Shown here: positions 1 to 10,532 of the stretch, piece by piece
How positions within the stretch are numbered: the stretch's first letter is position 1
How the letters are laid out: the number at the start of each line of letters is the position of its first letter
Assembly: GCA_021029095.1 (NCBI GenBank)
Contig: JAJOHG010000408.1
Coordinates: 1-21,833 of the forward strand
Direction of reading: 5' to 3'
From: Phellopilus nigrolimitatus
Taxonomy: Eukaryota > Basidiomycota > Agaricomycetes > Hymenochaetales > Hymenochaetaceae
DNA: 21,833 nt
Notes under the pieces: generated by a model
Database searches by the model: none
Told to the model about the DNA's origin: nothing
The model's input: the letters and a program-made list of their open reading frames with translations, nothing else
Program-made: the position numbers and the translations under genes

Positions 1-150
1 CTGACCAGTTGTCGGCACAGCGCATACAGGCTCGGCAGTAGAGCGTCAATCAGGACCCATCACTCTTCCCATCAATCAATCCGCACGCAACGCATATCGG
101 TGTGACTCTTTTTATTATTATTTTCCTCTCTCCTCTTCCTCCCAAATAAA
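1..150 (+). promoter_or_regulatory. Upstream/5' leader of the pICln-like gene
   Basis: This is the stretch before the first recognisable start codon at 151. It ends in a T- and C-rich tract (about 108-141) followed by AATAAA directly before ATG, which is a common look for fungal 5' leaders. No TATA box or other defined site was identified. Confidence 0.3.
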
Positions 151-1102
151 ATGCCAGCCGTCACTCCCATCAGCACAGCGCCGCCATGCATCTCGCCCGA
201 CGAGCATCGAGAGCGCACCGCAGCTACGCCCGCCTCCTTCGCTAGCATTCCCCCTGTTCTGCGCCATAAAGAGGAGAACGTACAGGTCGTGCTCGACCCG
301 CCAGTCGCAGAATTGAGCGAAGAGGATCTCAGCAAAGGGACGGTTTACGTTATTGAGAGGTTCGCGTCACATCCATATCACGGTGATTTCTTTCGACTCA
401 TCTTTGCACCTAGCGTTCTCGCGTTCATATCGTCGAGTTCGGGGCGCGGTTTTCAGGTTGAATATCCGTTCATTACTCTTTCATGCAATATCGCGAAGCC
501 GATTCCGGCCCATGCATCTACTGCCAACTTGACGAGCCTCTCCACAAGACGACATCGATGGCGAAGCAAGCGACGTCTCCAACGAACTGCGCGAGTTAAA
601 ATTTATTCCGGAGAGTGCATCATCACGTGTGTATTCTCCCTCATTGGACCTCGTATGCATCTGACGCGCTTGCTCTCCAAGTTGACGCGCTTTTCGAGGC
701 GCTTTCTCTTTGCGCGTCACTGCACCCGGATCCTGCTTCTAGCGGCGACGATGACGACATGGCATGGACGGGGATGACGATGCATTCGTTGATGCCGACG
801 TCGAGGCGGTCCAAGCGCTTGTCGCGCAGGGCGTTGATTCGGAACCCGACTTGAGCGAAACTGGCCGGGTGCGCAGCGATTTCGTCAATGATACCCGGTT
901 TAAACCATACTAAACTGGTGCGGACGTCTGCGAACTCATTCTACGTATCGGTAGGCGACTCTTGAGCGCTTGGAATCAATCATCCAGGATCAAACTTGTA
1001 GAAATCCCGAAGGCGAATGGCTTAAATGGTCACAACGAAAATGCGGAAGGAGATTCCGATGAAGATGAACGATTTGCCGATGCTGAGCCACCACACAGTT
1101 GA
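151..1102 (+). pseudogene. pICln (methylosome subunit / CLNS1A family) gene with multiple apparent frameshifts
   Basis: pICln is the Sm-protein chaperone of the PRMT5 methylosome, with a PH-like fold. The reading starts at ATG 151. It passes through SKGTVYVIE, an intron at 360-413, then SVLAFISSSSGRGFQVEYP, which matches the family's strand pattern ending in the EYP(T/S)ISLHAISR-type motif. Later pieces are HAISR (from 482), DSGPCIYCQLDE, ELRELKFIPES, an intron 627-681 (CTGAC branch), then DALFEALSLCASLHPDP, an acidic run, an intron 869-954, ATLERLESIIQD, and the C-terminal DEDERFADAEPPHS with stop 1100-1102. To connect these pieces the frame must change near 480, 497, 549, 760 and 1024, none at a splice site. 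The identity is strong from family motifs. Whether this is a true pseudogene or an indel-rich assembly cannot be told from the sequence. If intron 869-954 is retained, the frame ends at 911-913 instead. Confidence 0.8.
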
Positions 1103-1597
1103 TAAGTAACAAACAAAGCTTTGTAGGTCTTCTGTATGTACATACTTATGATTTGATGTACATGTATTCTCGACAGATGATCGGTTTGGTTGAATATATT
1201 GAACTCGTTTTGTCTTCTTTCTCGCCGATAGCATCTCATGAGCAGTCTCCAAGTCAATATAAGTTCTTATATCGATCGAAACGACGGGAATGACTGCTTG
1301 TCAGGCAACGGATTTCCACAGTCTATGGCGGCCCTACTGACGTATTGCTCTGGAACGAGACAACACTTCAGTTCTTGAATGGAAGTGAGTCCAAACTACG
1401 TACCGTCGATCATCTCTATCGACAAAATAAGCAATACACTGACGACGGAAAAAGTCGGAGAATCAAGGTACAGTGGAACCTCCCATAATGCATAACTCTC
1501 ATAATGCATAACCTCCCATAATGCATGGATCCGGGTTTCCACCGGGTCGGTAGATAGAAAATCCTTATATGATAATGCATAAAACTATATATGCATA

Positions 1598-2393
1598 CAG
1601 TCATTCACCGGTCAATGGGACATCACCACTCAATGGGACACCCGCCTAAAACACCCATTTCTCAACCGTTTTTTCCAATTAATTTTGCGATTTCGAGCTT
1701 GAATGCATGTCAAAGTACTGTATACCAAGTGTGAGCCAGCCAGGCTCAGTATTGCTTGAGAAATGCTCAAAATACAGTCAAATCGTACTAAAATGGTAAC
1801 TGCAACTTGGTGTGACACAATACATTCTGCCTTCTGCACAAATTTTCTCCCTTTGGATCTACACTGATTTTTCATATAATGAGAGGAGAATATGTCTGTA
1901 ACATAAACATGACATTATATGAAGGAGAATCTGAACAGATCTTGAGAATGACAGTATATATGCTCTATCCTATCATGAGGTCACAGGTGTTACAGAAGTC
2001 CCATATGTGTCCTAGATGGCTTCGAAGACAATTTAATTATTCAACATTATATAAATCCATGGTTAGAGGCATATTCACGAAGAGGACATCTGTAGCTACC
2101 AGTACATGCACTTACCATATTATTTGGTGGCCAGTACCACCCGTAGTTACTCTACTATTGCGGTAAGGGTCGTGGGAAAGCTACTGTCCCATTGAGCGGT
2201 GAGGAGCAAAAACGTCACAACTTTTTGTTTTCACTATATCTCTTTCATATCTCCTTTATTTTACACAAAATTCTGTAAGGACATTCTAAAGTAGTTTGTT
2301 TACCTTCCAGTATTTTTTGTTTCGTGAAAAAGGGGAAACATGTGGTTGAGTTCGCGATGGCGATTTGGTGTCCCATTGACCGGTGAATGACTG
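1598..2393. mobile_element. Second TA-flanked inverted-repeat element nested in the outer one
   Basis: This 796-bp segment starts CAGTCATTCACCGGTCAATG and ends with its reverse complement. The inverted repeats are identical over 25 bp, and TA lies on both sides (1596-1597, 2394-2395). Subterminal copies of the core TCAATGGGAC occur at about 1629 in direct orientation and at about 2188 inverted, as expected for transposase-binding repeats. Open frames inside (1630-1875 minus, 1879-2166 plus) show no transposase similarity that I recognise. It is probably a Tc1/mariner-type MITE inserted after the outer element. Confidence 0.7.
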
Positions 2394-2548
2394 TAATGCA
2401 TAGCCAATTTGAGTAAATTAAATATGGATATGCATTATGCGAGGTCGGTTGCCATCGGGTTGCGACACTTTCATTATTTATTTTCTCCTTTTCTTCCGCA
2501 GTTTTTCACATATCAACGCTATGATGAGGATTTGACATACTCTCAGTG

Positions 2549-3233
2549 AGGGGAGGCAACGCCTGCCAAAAGAGTGTGCATTTGTAGTTGCTTACATGTC
2601 TACCAAAAACGGAAATTTTGCGGCTCATGAGTGAAAGAAAAGTTACAGAACGATTTTTTGAGCTCAATTCTTCTCCGTTTTGCGAGATTTAAGCTGGTAA
2701 ATGCTCGGGTGATATGGGGCTGGGAGGTCTACAAGCTCGATTTTTTAATTTCTCCCTCAAAGCATCAGAAAAGCCATGCAAGACTACTATTCTGATGCTT
2801 TGAGGGAGAAATTAAAAAATCGAGCTTGTAGACCTCCCAGCCCCATATCACCCGAGCATTTACCAGCTTAAATCTCGCAAAACGGAGAAGAATTGAGCTC
2901 AAAAAATCGTTCTGCGCGTTTGCATGTATGCGCGGGCATTCCTGTGCGCCGTGGTCACGTGCCAGCCGAAAATGCACTCACCTCCTGCTGTTTTCTTTGC
3001 TATAAATCTTTCCTCAGAAACAAGCTACAATAAATTAAGTGCTTATTGTATTTATAGCCTTATAAAACAGTTTTATGGCTTTAAAAAAAATAAAAGTCAG
3101 CAAGGAGTGGCTGAATTGCGTCAAGTTGACCATCTGTAGGTCTTTGCCACCGGAATTTCTTAAATTGGCAAGTGCCGATCATTTGTCAGATTACAAAGCG
3201 TGCACACTCTTTTGGCAGGGATTGCCTCCCCTC
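2549..3233. mobile_element. Third nested element: foldback-type insertion with a 10-bp target duplication
   Basis: The ends AGGGGAGGCAACGCCTGCC... (from 2549) and the reverse complement of the sequence ending at about 3233 match at about 30 of 32 positions, out to the shared AAAAGAGTGTGCA. The direct repeat ACTCTCAGTG lies immediately outside both ends (2539-2548 and 3234-3243), consistent with a 9-10-bp target-site duplication. Such a length would suit a Mutator-like element rather than Tc1/mariner, but the family is inference. The element contains the perfect palindrome 2646-2914 and no recognisable transposase. The open frame 3075-3293 is not assignable. Confidence 0.55.
2646..2914. repeat. 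Perfect 125-bp inverted repeat (hairpin) with a 19-bp loop
   Basis: Arms 2646-2770 and 2790-2914 are exact reverse complements along their whole length. The spacer is 2771-2789. Sequence similarity stops abruptly outside the arms. A transcript through it in either direction would fold into a long uninterrupted stem. It lies inside the third nested element. An inverted-chimera assembly artefact is the main alternative. Confidence 0.95.
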
Positions 3234-3573
3234 ACTCTCAGTGCTCATTCCGCAGACCTTCCCTGTCTTTTGGGAGAATCCCGGTGCCATTGAACATTCA
3301 GCCATTTTTCAGGCAGGCTCACGGCCATCTCCACCAACTCAGAATAAAGCTGCAAGCAGAACACACAAAGAGCCTTGTACAGCCTGATAACACACAGGTT
3401 TTTTTTTCAGCTTAGGGGATGTTATAGCAACCTGATAAATACCATCATAGCTCATCCTCTGATTTTAATGGTTTTAATTACCTAATAAGTCAAGTTTCTC
3501 GTATTGCATAACCTCTGAATAAGCATAAGCCGACCCTTCCACCGACCTTTATGCAGTATGGGAGGTTCCACTG

Positions 3574-4048
3574 TAATGATTTCTTTGTTACCATCCTTTA
3601 ATTTACTTTGGGATACTGAACCATGAAGGTATTTCTACGTGTAGTTTCGTCTTATATTATATGTATGTATATACATGCCTAACCTCTGAGGATGTCCCTA
3701 AATACTTTTTCTCTTGAGTAGACTTCTTATTAGACGAGTATCGCGAAGTTGTTGAAGCACTGCTGAGCAAGTCAATGCACATCCGAATTCTCCCTGAGTC
3801 CGAATAATGATATGCACTCATTTCACTTCAATCTGACCCGCGACTGTCCTTATTTATGCGAAGAGCCGTAAGAAACAACAAGCAAGTCATGCGAATAAAT
3901 CAGAGAAAGGAGATACATGGTTATTACAAGTACAGTGGCTGATCAAGAGGGATGGAATTAGATAGTGACTGAGTTCGATGGAAAAGTGAATCTCCTCGAC
4001 ATGTTCACGAGCACTAAAACGAACCTTTAGCGCGACATGTCACATCGA
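3574..4048. other. Region between the transposon nest and the NUP159 3' end
   Basis: Apart from the possible terminal exon ending at 3807 described above, nothing is recognisable here. A run of alternating TATATGTATGTATATACAT-like sequence lies at about 3658-3676. The stretch 3808-4048 separates two convergent gene ends and presumably holds 3' untranslated sequence. No terminator could be defined. Confidence 0.4.
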
Positions 4049-7000
4049 TCAAGAAGGCCTCCTCCCAATGGTCTCCGGCCTTATATCTGAAGGCAGACTT
4101 ATCATAGGTTTCGCGCCGGGTAAAGGTCCCCAATCAAATGACACTATGGATGACGGCAGTTTCGCTTGAGTCTTCCCCAGTTTCACCGACTTCGCATGCG
4201 CAGATTGGCGAAAGTGGCGCCTCTGAGTTTCAGCTGAAGAGTCCTCATCCCGCAAGTGTTCCAGTGAAGTCTGCAATGGTAAGGGCCATGATACCGCGTC
4301 AGAAGACACCGAGGCACCCGCTGTCGTTAGCGAAGGACCTACTGGTCCTGACAAACTATCCAGGGTAGGCGCAAGAATTACCGGCTGAACCGCCTGAGTA
4401 TTCAATAGAGGCACTTTCCTGGCCTTGGACAGAGCATTCTTTAGTCGCATGGCACTACGTTCGGCATTAAGTGCTGCGGCAGTGCTTGCTGCAATAGACG
4501 GTGTGACTTGTCGCTTGAAACTCCCCTTTTTACTATCATCATTGACACTGTCAATTCTTGATGAAAAAGAGTTCTCATCCGTAAACCGTTTTGATCGTGC
4601 TGGAGCTGTTGAGTTATGCAAAGCAGAATCAATTGTGTCCATGCTGAGCTTCGCAACGCGAGACGTCAAGGTCGCAATCTGCTGGGTCTGCATTTCGATG
4701 GCGAGGTCGATATTGCGGTACGTGCGATTGATTGTGTCTAAAGAAGGGGGTCTTGGCACCAGAATTAATTGGATTGTGATTAGAAAAGAAGGAAAGAGAT
4801 GCGTACTTCATACCGGGTCTGCCTTTTCGGTGTTCCTCCAGCTTCTTTTTGGACGCCTTAAGATGGGCTTCGAGTTGCTCGACCCGGTCATTAATCACCT
4901 ATGTAAATACTCGTTAAATTGAAGTGCAAAGGTTGAAGAAACCTGACTCGTACTCGGATCTGCTTCCTTAGCTGACTCTGTGTTTCCGAAGCATCGGGAC
5001 CGAGAGTCCTCGCTTTGAGCATCCTTGCAAACTCAGGATCTGCATTGGCTTTTGAGAATCGAACAATCTCTTCTTTGCGAGTTTCAGCTAACGATATGTT
5101 AAGCCACCGGAATTTGAACTAAAAGAAATGAACTACTCACTTTTAAGCAGGTTACTTTCCACCTCTCTCATGATCGGGATGAACTCGTTTTGTAGCTCAT
5201 AAGCCGCCAACACATCTTTCTCCAAGCCTTTGATCAGTTTCCCAAAAGCATCCAAATCACCGAAAGCCCATTTTGTCTTGTCACCAAGGTCCTCTCTCGT
5301 AAGCGCTGTTCTCGATGGCCGACCAAAGGTTAGTCGCATATTAACGGCAGCTTGACTCGTCTTTTGGAGCTGGCAGAAGAAAGTCAGTTTTGTTTTTGCA
5401 CAGATCACAAGACCGGTAGGTACCTGTTCAAATTCATCTAGCATGGTCATGTAAAGAGTCTGGCACTCTCTCTGCATGCTAGACTCAAACGTCGTCTGCA
5501 ATGGAATTTGCTGGCCTGGAGATCGCGCAACTTGCTGAACAGGAGATGATCCTCCGATCACACTACTAGCAGTGTGTTGACCAGTCTTAGCGCCTACGTC
5601 AGATATACCGCTTTTGGGTATGGGAGCGCTTGTTGATGTTGCGGATGGCATCACGAACGGTACATCGCCTGCCGGAGGTGTAGTTGCCGAGAGTGTAGAT
5701 CCGGGAGGTACCTTAAAAGGCGGCGGAGGAGTCGCAGGTTTCAAGGAGAAGCTGCCCAGCTGCGGTGGTTTGATTGGAGTTGTATTAAGTCCTGCGAAAG
5801 GAGGTGGCGTCTTCGACGTTGGCTGCTGAGTCCCGGGAACATTAGAAATGGTCGGCGTCGCGGAATCCTGCTTAACTGTTGAACCCGCAACCTGTCCAAA
5901 AGGCTTTCTCGGCGAAGCGGGACGAGCTTTTGGAAATGTAGGAACGGATTGCGAAGGCTGACCACCCGGCAATGTTTTGTCATCTTCACTCGAGACTGGA
6001 ACGTTCGCCAAGGGTGAACTTCGGGCGGGGCGTGAACTTGGTCGTCCAAGACCCAGAGAATTTGAAGGCGACAACGAGGGTGCTACAGGCCTTGGAACAA
6101 GAACGGCGGCAACATCCTCTTCCTTTTCGGGAGAACCAGGTGGTGTTGTGGTTCCAAATGGCGAAGACGATACTGGTTTGCTCAGTGAAGGTAATCGGGT
6201 TGCTTTATTCGAGCTCGCGGACGTGCTCGGCATCACAGGTTTCGATGAAAATCCACTTGGCTGGTTGAGAGAAGATGTCTTCCCAGGCAACAACGGGGAA
6301 GGGGGTTTAGATGGGATTGTTATTGGTTCACCGGAAATGTTGGAGTTTCCGAGTAATGACGATGCAGATGTTGCGCTAGGCTCGGTAAAAATGGGAGAAC
6401 TGATTGGAGAAGTGAGTTTTGCTACACCTTGTTCACCCGTAGAAACAATGGCAGAGCCCGCAATCGAAGGTTTCGATGCGTCAGTGAAAGGACTTGGCTT
6501 GGAGAACACAGGAAATGGTTTCGTAGGAAGTGAACTGGATTTGGAAGTAGTATCGAGTGACCCTCCATTTCTAGTCTCCTGCGCAAATGGAGACGATTTT
6601 GGAGTCGTGTCATTAGACTCGGGCGTCGATGAGGATGGCAATGACGACGGGCTTCGGCTCGGGGCCCGGGCTGGAGTTTCAGGCGCGGGCACCTCCTGAT
6701 CACCAGCGCTATCGCCACTGCCATCGCCACTGCCATCGCCACCGCCATCTTCCTCGTCGTTGGAGTCATCTTCGCCCCTTTCTGGTATGCCGTCAGAGCC
6801 CTCAGAGAAGGACTCGGAGAGGAATGAATCAGCGTCCTCATGGTCTTCACCCTGTTCGTCTCCCAAGTCTTGTTCATCTTCATCGAACGTGCCATGAGTA
6901 GACGGTGTCGGGGGGAAGTTGTCATGGTCAAGCTCGCCAGGCTGTGGGATGTTGATGAACGATAGCTCTCCTTTCAAAGAGTCCGCGAGATTTTTTTTGT

Positions 7001-10000
7001 TGCCATCCTCATCTTCGCCAGCTTCATTCACTTCAGTTGCCTTTTGTTTGCCACTCTCCTTAGACTCTGAGTTACCCGGTGTTCCTGCAATCGAAGAGTC
7101 ACGGAATACCGACAACGGTTTTGATTTTTGCGCATCGCTGTCTTTCTGCGATTTGAGTAGCTCGCTGAACGATGAAGATTTGCCAGCTCCGGCGAAAGCG
7201 CTGAACCCACCCGAGTTTCCATACGCCCCGAAAGCGCTAGTAGCTGGTTTATTGGACGTTGTGCTGGCAGGGCTGGGAGTAACAGGAGTGCCGAATGGAG
7301 ATTTACCAAAAACAGGAGGGCCACCGAGTGCAGACGGCGTTCCAAATGTCGGTGTCGACGAATTAGGATTTAGGGGTGTCTGCGGTGAAAGGGCAGAACC
7401 AGACCCACCTAACCCAAAAACAGACACAGGCTTTGCGGGTGTAACAAACGCGTTCACTGCAGCAGGTGTTGGTTTTGCGAACGGTGAAGAGTTTGGCACC
7501 TTTGTGCTAGCGCCAAATGCGCCGAATCCTTCAGCGGGTTTAAATGCGGATGGCGTCGTTGTCAAGTTGGCGAAAGCGCCAGTCGTAACAGGCGCACCAC
7601 TACCAAAAGGTGAAGGGCTTGGCGTACCGAAAGGCGTGGTGGACTGGGCAGCTGAGTGAAAAGAAGTATTACCCACTTTAGGAGTCTCATGCGTTAATGG
7701 AGCGTCCAACGATTTTGCGCCGAGCTCAGGACTGCTTTCAGTACTGGAACTTGGTGTTTGGCGGCGAGCGACAGGCGTGCTGAACACATTTGGACCCTGT
7801 TTCTGGGAACTAAGAGAAGGAGATTGTTCACCAAAGGCACTTGTCGAGTCCTGCTGCACTTCAGATGGCGAGGATGAGTGAACTCCTGCGGCTGTGCCAT
7901 TTTTCTCGCCATCGCTACTAGACGTAGCCATTGTAATACTCGGTGCTTCACTAGGTTTGGACTGCACGCCCTGCTCTTGCTGTCCGAACATGGTCGGTCC
8001 GCCTTGCGCGAACGCACCAAAGCCCTTGGAAGGACCAGCAAATGCGGAAAACGCGGTCGACGAACTGGGGCTGCTGGTCGGTGTAGGAGAGATAGGGAGA
8101 GTACTACCGAATGCTGATGGCTTCCCGAACGAGGACGCGCCAAACGCTGATTGACCAAATGCTGGCTGCTGTCCAAAGACTGATTGCGGCTTTGCGGAGG
8201 CAAATCCAGACGTGCCGAATATTGGGGATGGCTTTGACGTTTTAGCTGAATCTTGAGCCATGCTTGCACCTGATGTCGCTTGCTCTGAAGACTCATCATT
8301 GCCAGTAAGAGGCTTGATGAAAGCAGACCCTTGAGTACTCCCAAACGCTCCAAATGAGCTCGTTGTATTTGCTTGGCCAAATACGCTTGTGCTCGAGCCA
8401 GAACGCGAAGTCGATGCCGCCTGACTTCCTTGAACAGGACTTTGCGCAAATGCACCAAACATATTATTCACGCCTCCATTTGCTTTATCTTTCCTCGACT
8501 CGGCCGATCCACCTAAGGAGAGGCCGCTGAAACCGTTGCTCCCACCATCATCGGCTTCAGCCATCTCCGCCTCTGGTGAGGCGGCATTTCCTTCAGCAGG
8601 GACGGCTGATACGGGAGACGGACTCGCTGCGGGTACGGAAGAAGCCCCATCCATCATACCAAAACCATGTGGTGCTTGAGATACGAAATCACCAACCGCA
8701 GAGGTCGGCCGCTGTCCAAATGCAGACTGCGCACCAGGACTGAAGGCAGAGATACCGGGATCCTGAGTGAAAGGAGATGATCCAGAGACTGGAACATTCT
8801 TTCCAAACCCATCCTTTGACGACTCGGACTGTTGGGGCACACTCTGTGCAAAACTTGCAAAACCCATCGTGCCGAATGTCGGAGTAGATGGCTGCCCAAA
8901 CTTTGGCACCGCATTCCCAAAGGACGTCGAACCAAATGTCGGTGCGGCGGTTGATGGCTGACCAAAGGCAGAGGACACAGCAGGAGGATTGATGTCCGCC
9001 TGCGCAGGCTGAGCTACTGTGGAGTTTGGTTCTACCATGCCCGGGTATGAGCCGCCTTTCTCATTGGAGACGTGCCATGCCTGTAGCGTTCCATCGCTCG
9101 CATATAGATACAGAATAGGCGGGGGCGGATGGTCGTCGTCCTTTGAACGGGTAAGGTCCATCTCCAGCGCTAAAGGCACCGTGTCTTCAGCATTCGCATC
9201 CAGAGGCACACTCGGCGTCGATGTCTCTTCCAGCGACAAGTTACACCACGTCTCCATTGAGAGCCCATTCTCTTCGAAGCTGCCGATTACGCCAATATCA
9301 CTGGATGTGCTGTCCCCGATGAATATGAGCACCTTTGCAGGATCCCAATTCCGCATGACCACAGTGAAGGCACCGGGTGGGCGTAGACCCGGGGACGGGT
9401 AGTAGGGAGCCTCGAGTTCCGTCTGGGTAGCAGTGTTCGTTTTAGGGTCGAAGAGTGTAAGAACATGTGTCTGAGGAATCTGCGGGTCGCGACTTCCAGC
9501 CGGGGCATAGATGCCATAGAAACTCTGATTTGATAGCCACATAATAGAAATGACGCTATCATCCTCACCATGAGGTGGCTTGGGGACATGCAACTTAACA
9601 CTGCTCGTGTTCGTTGGGCTATATGTGACAATATCGCCGTTCCTGAGACCGATGGCCAGCTGCTTCCCTTTTGGCGACCACGCAACTGTTTGTGAATTGT
9701 TATTAATAGTAAGAAATAGATAAGAAAACAATACACATACTTGACGTCGGCATCGTCTCGGCAGTTCCGCCGTTCCGCCATCCTCCAACTGACCGTAGCT
9801 GCTTAACGTCTAGTATTTCTACAGCTAGCCCGTCGTTACCACCCTCAGCCTCCCTCCTCACAGCAACTAGATCCGGTAAGTCCACCGGGTTGCCAATTAT
9901 CTGTCGTAAAGGGCCGGGCAAGCCAGGCGGAAACGTATGCAGATTCTCTACGCCACCATCTCCAGGCACGAAGAGTTTGGACGTGTCGTAGATCGATATT

Positions 10001-10532
10001 GAGCCGTCAGCGAACCCAACGACGAGGCGTTCGTCGTTAAGACCGAACGCTATGTGCGTGGGTGCCGTTCCAAGTAGTAGAGCACGCTTCGGTACCATGC
10101 TGTCTTCATCCTCGGCCGTAGACGACACGATCGAATCACGAAGGTCTCCTAGAGGCGAGAATACGAGTGCTTTCAGGGGTGGATGTGTTAATACGCTTGA
10201 ACTGTTTTCATGTAAAATGTGCAGACGTACTATGGTCGCCTTGAGCAGTTCTTGCAATCGCGGCAAACCATCCTTTCGCGTTTGAGATTGCAAAATAGTT
10301 CCCTTTTCCATCGAGTGCGCTCAGATCGAGAGGCTGAGCAGAGAGGCGTATACGCGATCGCTTGTTCAGAAGGCGTAACGAGAGGAACTGTGCATTAGTT
10401 CGAAACATAAGCCTCTTGTTCATTCACTGAGAGCAAGACAATAATACTCACATCGGCTTCCCTATCCTGCGCCTGGACAGTTGTCCATGAGAGCTGCGGC
10501 GTCGGGGGTACCTGCAGAGTACTGACATTCAT
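4049..10532 (-). CDS. NUP159: Nucleoporin Nup159 (Nup214-type FG nucleoporin, cytoplasmic face of the nuclear pore)
   Basis: Nup159 sits on the cytoplasmic filaments of the pore and helps mRNA export by docking the Dbp5 helicase through its propeller. Predicted exons (complement): 10532-10452, 10387-10231, 10169-9741, 9685-5424, 5369-5141, 5087-4954, 4898-4814, 4737-4049. Phases agree throughout, giving about 2,021 aa. Residues 1-430 are the beta-propeller (GNYFAISNAKGWFAA, ALLLGTAPTHIAFGLNDERL, IAWSPKGKQLAIGLRNGD). Residues 460-1060 carry about thirty FG dipeptides in SAFG, PFG, VFG and TFG contexts. An acidic block follows (about 1135-1220), then an S/P/T-rich stretch. The helical C-terminus includes DRVEQLEAHLKASKKKLEEH and NIDLAIEMQTQQIATL, as in the Nup82-complex-binding coiled coils of the family. 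Intron 5423-5370 is 54 bp without an in-frame stop, so retention would add 18 residues. The start is chosen because GTGAGT follows 27 codons later. Confidence 0.92.
6711..6746. repeat. Three 12-bp tandem repeats in the NUP159 acidic region
   Basis: The unit ATCGCCACTGCC occurs at 6711, 6723 and (one change) 6735 on the plus strand. On the coding strand it gives a GDGSGDGSGDS stretch within the acidic linker. It is an in-frame repeat, likely variable in length between strains. Confidence 0.85.

Larger units (their letters stand above)
1471..3573. mobile_element. pogo/Tc1-mariner-like non-autonomous DNA transposon (outer element of a nest)
   Basis: The left end reads CAGTGGAACCTCCCATAATG. The reverse complement of the right end reads CAGTGGAACCTCCCATACTG. 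The inverted repeats match over 25 bp with one mismatch. Both ends are flanked by TA (1469-1470 and 3574-3575), the target duplication of Tc1/mariner elements, and the CAGTnGAACCTC start resembles pogo-family ends. Just inside the left end, TCCCATAATGCATAA-like motifs are repeated three times (1482-1526). No transposase can be read. After subtracting the two inner insertions the element is only about 610 bp, so it is a MITE-like derivative. Confidence 0.75.
1238..3807 (+). pseudogene. Possible exons of an unidentified gene split by the transposon nest
   Basis: I do not recognise this gene. A coding-like frame runs from 1321 to 1467 (begins VYGGPTDVLLWNETTLQFLN). It is preceded by a candidate acceptor CCACAG at 1316-1321 and possibly by an ATG at 1238. 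It stops exactly where the transposon lies. If the element and one TA copy are removed, AAG is followed by GTAATG, which looks like a 5' splice site. On the far side, after the pyrimidine tract and TAG at 3719-3721, a second coding-like stretch (DEYREVVEALLSKSMHIRIL) ends at a stop codon, 3805-3807. No intermediate exon could be placed with confidence and the joining phase does not work directly. The fragments may belong to one disrupted gene, or may be chance open frames. Confidence 0.3.

Noticed and set aside
1879..3293. ORFs 1879-2166 and 3075-3293 as transposase genes
   Set aside because: They are short, show no recognisable transposase motif, and lie inside elements that appear non-autonomous.
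5977..7659. Long plus-strand ORFs (240 and 246 codons)
   Set aside because: They mirror the low-complexity FG/SP-rich coding sequence of NUP159 on the minus strand and show no independent domain.
7694..8458. Minus-strand ORF of 254 codons, rich in Arg/Leu/Ser
   Set aside because: It is an alternative frame of the NUP159 FG region. The composition is that of a shifted repeat and the overlapping frame is clearly nucleoporin.
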